From assembly GCA_945952175.1 (NCBI GenBank), contig CAMFHW010000316.1, forward strand, positions 1-5,408: a stretch of DNA of 5,408 nt, in the 5' to 3' direction. The notes beneath the pieces were generated by a model, which saw only the letters and a program-made list of their open reading frames with translations, did not search any database and was not told the origin of the DNA. Of this stretch, positions 4,073 through 5,408 are shown in pieces. Source of the DNA: an uncultured Phenylobacterium sp. GTDB taxonomy: Bacteria > Pseudomonadota > Alphaproteobacteria > Caulobacterales > Caulobacteraceae. Each line of letters starts with the position of its first letter. The stretch's first letter is position 1. Made by a program: the position numbers and the translations under genes.

Positions 4073-5019
4073 GGTCGATCGTCGCGGCGCTCGGCGGCGA
4101 TCTCTATGACCAGGGTCGCCGCGCCAACATTCCCGCGCCCGGCCACAGCGCCGAGGACCGATCGGTCTCCCTGCTGCTGGAGGACGACCGGGTCGTCGTC
4201 CACACCTTCGGCGACGGCGACTGGAAGGCAGTGCTCGACTTCCTGCGCGATCACCAGCTGATCGACGCCGCCAATGCGCCCCTCGACGGTCCCGGGCGGC
4301 CCGTCGGCGCGCGGCCGGCGCGGCCCGTGGCCTCGCGCCTGGAGCGGCGCGACGCCGCCCTGCGGCTTTGGGAGGGCGGCCGGGGCCTCGCGGGGACGCT
4401 TTCGGAACGGCATTGCCGCCTGCGCGGCGTCGAGCGGCCGCTGCCGGGCCCGGAGATCCTGCGGCACAACAGCGAGGCGCCCGTCTCGGCCTATCGCGGC
4501 CAGGGCTACGCGCGGCCGGCGCTGCTGGCGGCGATCCAGGACGCCGCCGGCGAGGTCACCGCGGTCGAAGTGACCTATCTGGCCGCCAACGGCCAGCGGG
4601 CCAGCGACCTGCGCCTGCCACGCAAGACCGTGGGCCCCGCGCCGGGCGGCTGCGCGGTCCGGCTCGATCCGGCGGCCGAGGAGATGCTGGTGGGCGAAGG
4701 CGTCTTCACCACCCTGTCGGCGACCGAATGGTTCGGTCTGCCCGGCTGGGCCCTGCTCTCCACCCGCAATCTCCGGGCCTGGTCGCCGCCCGACGGCGTG
4801 CGCTCGGTGCTGATCGCCGCCGACCGGGGCAAGGACGGCGAGGCCTCGGCCGCCAAGCTGCAGGCCCGTCTGGCGCGGGCGGCCCTGGCCGTGACCATCG
4901 CCCTGCCGCCCGAGCCGTTCGGGGACTGGAACGAATGGTCCGACCATCAGCGGCGGCAGGGCCGGCGCCAAAGGAGGGGAGAGGAAGGGATCGGGCGGGT
5001 GCGCCCAGGGGCAGGATGA
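4063..5019 (+). CDS. Toprim domain protein with primase-like N-terminus (plasmid/ICE type)
   Basis: This 318-residue protein resembles the Toprim (DUF7146-like) primase-related proteins of alphaproteobacterial ICEs and plasmids. Residues about 22-62 follow the layout of a CHC2 primase zinc finger: PAPGH (24-28), DRSVSLLL (32-39), VVVHTFGDGDWKAVLDFL. The expected cysteines are replaced by Ala25, Thr48 and Asp51, with only His28 kept. A middle region (about 95-200) includes RGVERPLPGPEILRHN and a YRGQGYARPALLAAI segment. The Toprim fold is marked by VGEGVFTTLSATEW with Glu212, then VLIAADRGKDGEASAAKL. There Asp254 begins a D-R-G in place of the usual D-x-D, with Asp258 close by. FGDWNEW (about residues 286-292) is the usual C-terminal signature. 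A role in DNA replication or processing for the element is likely, but catalytic activity is uncertain. ATG 4063 is the start best fitting the family. Its stop overlaps a mini-ORF leading to the ParB-like gene. Confidence 0.88.
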   Translation: MSLRSIVAALGGDLYDQGRRANIPAPGHSAEDRSVSLLLEDDRVVVHTFGDGDWKAVLDFLRDHQLIDAANAPLDGPGRPVGARPARPVASRLERRDAALRLWEGGRGLAGTLSERHCRLRGVERPLPGPEILRHNSEAPVSAYRGQGYARPALLAAIQDAAGEVTAVEVTYLAANGQRASDLRLPRKTVGPAPGGCAVRLDPAAEEMLVGEGVFTTLSATEWFGLPGWALLSTRNLRAWSPPDGVRSVLIAADRGKDGEASAAKLQARLARAALAVTIALPPEPFGDWNEWSDHQRRQGRRQRRGEEGIGRVRPGAG

Positions 5020-5069
5020 CCCTCGCCCAGGCGCTGGAGCCTGATCCTGATGACCGACGTCACCTCTGA
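5016..5069 (+). CDS. Putative 17-codon coupling ORF between Toprim and ParB-like genes
   Basis: The ATG at 5016 overlaps the Toprim TGA as ATGA, the classic termination-reinitiation junction. AGGGG at 5007-5011 lies 4 bases ahead. The frame encodes MTLAQALEPDPDDRRHL and stops at TGA 5067-5069, 17 bases inside the ParB-like gene in another frame. It also spans the GGAG (5036-5039) that serves the ParB-like start. It could pass ribosomes from Toprim to the ParB-like gene, or be a chance frame in GC-rich DNA. Confidence 0.3.
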   Translation: MTLAQALEPDPDDRRHL

Positions 5070-5408
5070 AGTTCCCGAAACCGCCGCCGCGCCCGTCGCC
5101 ATGGCCCGTGTCCAGGTCCGCCTGGGCGACCTGGGGCTGGCGAAGGAGAACCTCCGCTACGCCGAGCCGGCCGACGAGGGCGTGCCCCAGCTCGCCGACA
5201 CCATCCTCGCCGCTGGGGTGGTGATCGCCCCGATCGTGCGGTCCGGGCGCAAGGGCGAAGAGCCCTTCGTGGCCCTGGACGGCCGCCGCCGGCGCCTCGC
5301 GCTCCTGGTGCTGCGCGACCGCGGCGACATCGATGACGACTACCAGGTCGAGTGCCTGCTGGCCGAGACCAAGGCGCAGCAGGCCGCGGCCATCGTCCTG
5401 CCCAACAC
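5050..5408 (+). CDS. ParB/Srx-fold N-terminal domain protein, 3' end outside the window
   Basis: About 119 residues are present. After a short Ala/Glu/Pro-rich start (1-18) the chain reads VQVRLGDLGLAKENLRYA, then GVPQLADTILAAGVVIAPIVR, then FVALDGRRRRLALLVL. This is the ParB N-terminal layout: a box I-like segment that lists target positions, and DGRRRRLAL matching the GERRxRA box II that binds nucleotide in ParB and its relatives. The visible part ends AKAQQ-like with TKAQQAAAIVLPN. Such proteins on ICEs and plasmids act in partition, gene regulation or as nucleases; which applies here cannot be told without the C-terminus. ATG 5050 has GGAG at 5036-5039, 10 bases upstream; an in-frame ATG at 5101 (Met18) is an alternative start. 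It follows the Toprim gene by 30 bases and is very likely in the same operon. Confidence 0.88.
   Translation, partial: MTDVTSEVPETAAAPVAMARVQVRLGDLGLAKENLRYAEPADEGVPQLADTILAAGVVIAPIVRSGRKGEEPFVALDGRRRRLALLVLRDRGDIDDDYQVECLLAETKAQQAAAIVLPN

Noticed and set aside
4368..5069. 233-codon + strand frame inside the Toprim gene
   Set aside because: It is a +1-type shadow rich in Arg and Gly; only its last 17 codons from 5016 have independent signals and are listed separately.
1..5408. tRNA gene or tRNA-end attachment site
   Set aside because: No T-loop GGTTCRA motif followed by an acceptor stem was found on either strand, so no tRNA-based integration site is supported in this window.

Overview
The window is GC-rich alphaproteobacterial DNA. 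The style of the chemoreceptor (two PAS domains, a HAMP-like linker, a signalling hairpin and a C-terminal xWxxF tail) and the island-type proteins further right suggest a Caulobacteraceae-like host (Caulobacter, Phenylobacterium or Brevundimonas type). This is a judgement from protein character, not from a database match.

The left third (1-2143) looks like chromosomal backbone. A 370-base leader with a hairpin and CtrA-like boxes precedes a 590-residue soluble methyl-accepting chemotaxis protein on the + strand. This gene converges on an unrecognised 124-residue protein on the - strand (2177-2551), and the two share a strong hairpin placed between their stop codons.

The right half looks like the edge or core of an integrative/conjugative element or plasmid-derived island. 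It holds a DUF736 protein on the - strand (2982-3302), then on the + strand a 69-residue membrane protein (3735-3944), a Toprim/primase-like protein (4063-5019) and the start of a ParB-like nuclease/partition protein (5050 to the window end). From general knowledge, DUF736, Toprim and ParB-like genes recur together in maintenance modules of alphaproteobacterial ICEs. No integrase, relaxase, transfer gene or attachment site is visible, so the element is inferred. Its left boundary most plausibly lies between 2143 and 2982.

The most interesting feature is the control architecture of the island genes. The Toprim gene has its Shine-Dalgarno buried in a perfect 8-bp hairpin. An 18-codon upstream ORF with its own good Shine-Dalgarno runs through that hairpin and stops just past the Toprim ATG, which is the layout of a translational-coupling switch. 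The Toprim stop overlaps, as ATGA, a 17-codon mini-ORF that in turn overlaps the ParB start. The DUF736 gene has a perfect 19-bp palindrome just ahead of its ribosome binding site, and the small membrane gene has a long hairpin just ahead of its own. A cluster of four hairpins lies downstream of DUF736. The Toprim protein itself appears to keep the shape of a CHC2-type primase zinc finger while lacking its cysteines.

The three gene-free stretches (1-370, 2552-2981, 3303-3734) hold only these regulatory or structural candidates. I saw no tRNA, rRNA, CRISPR array or insertion sequence.
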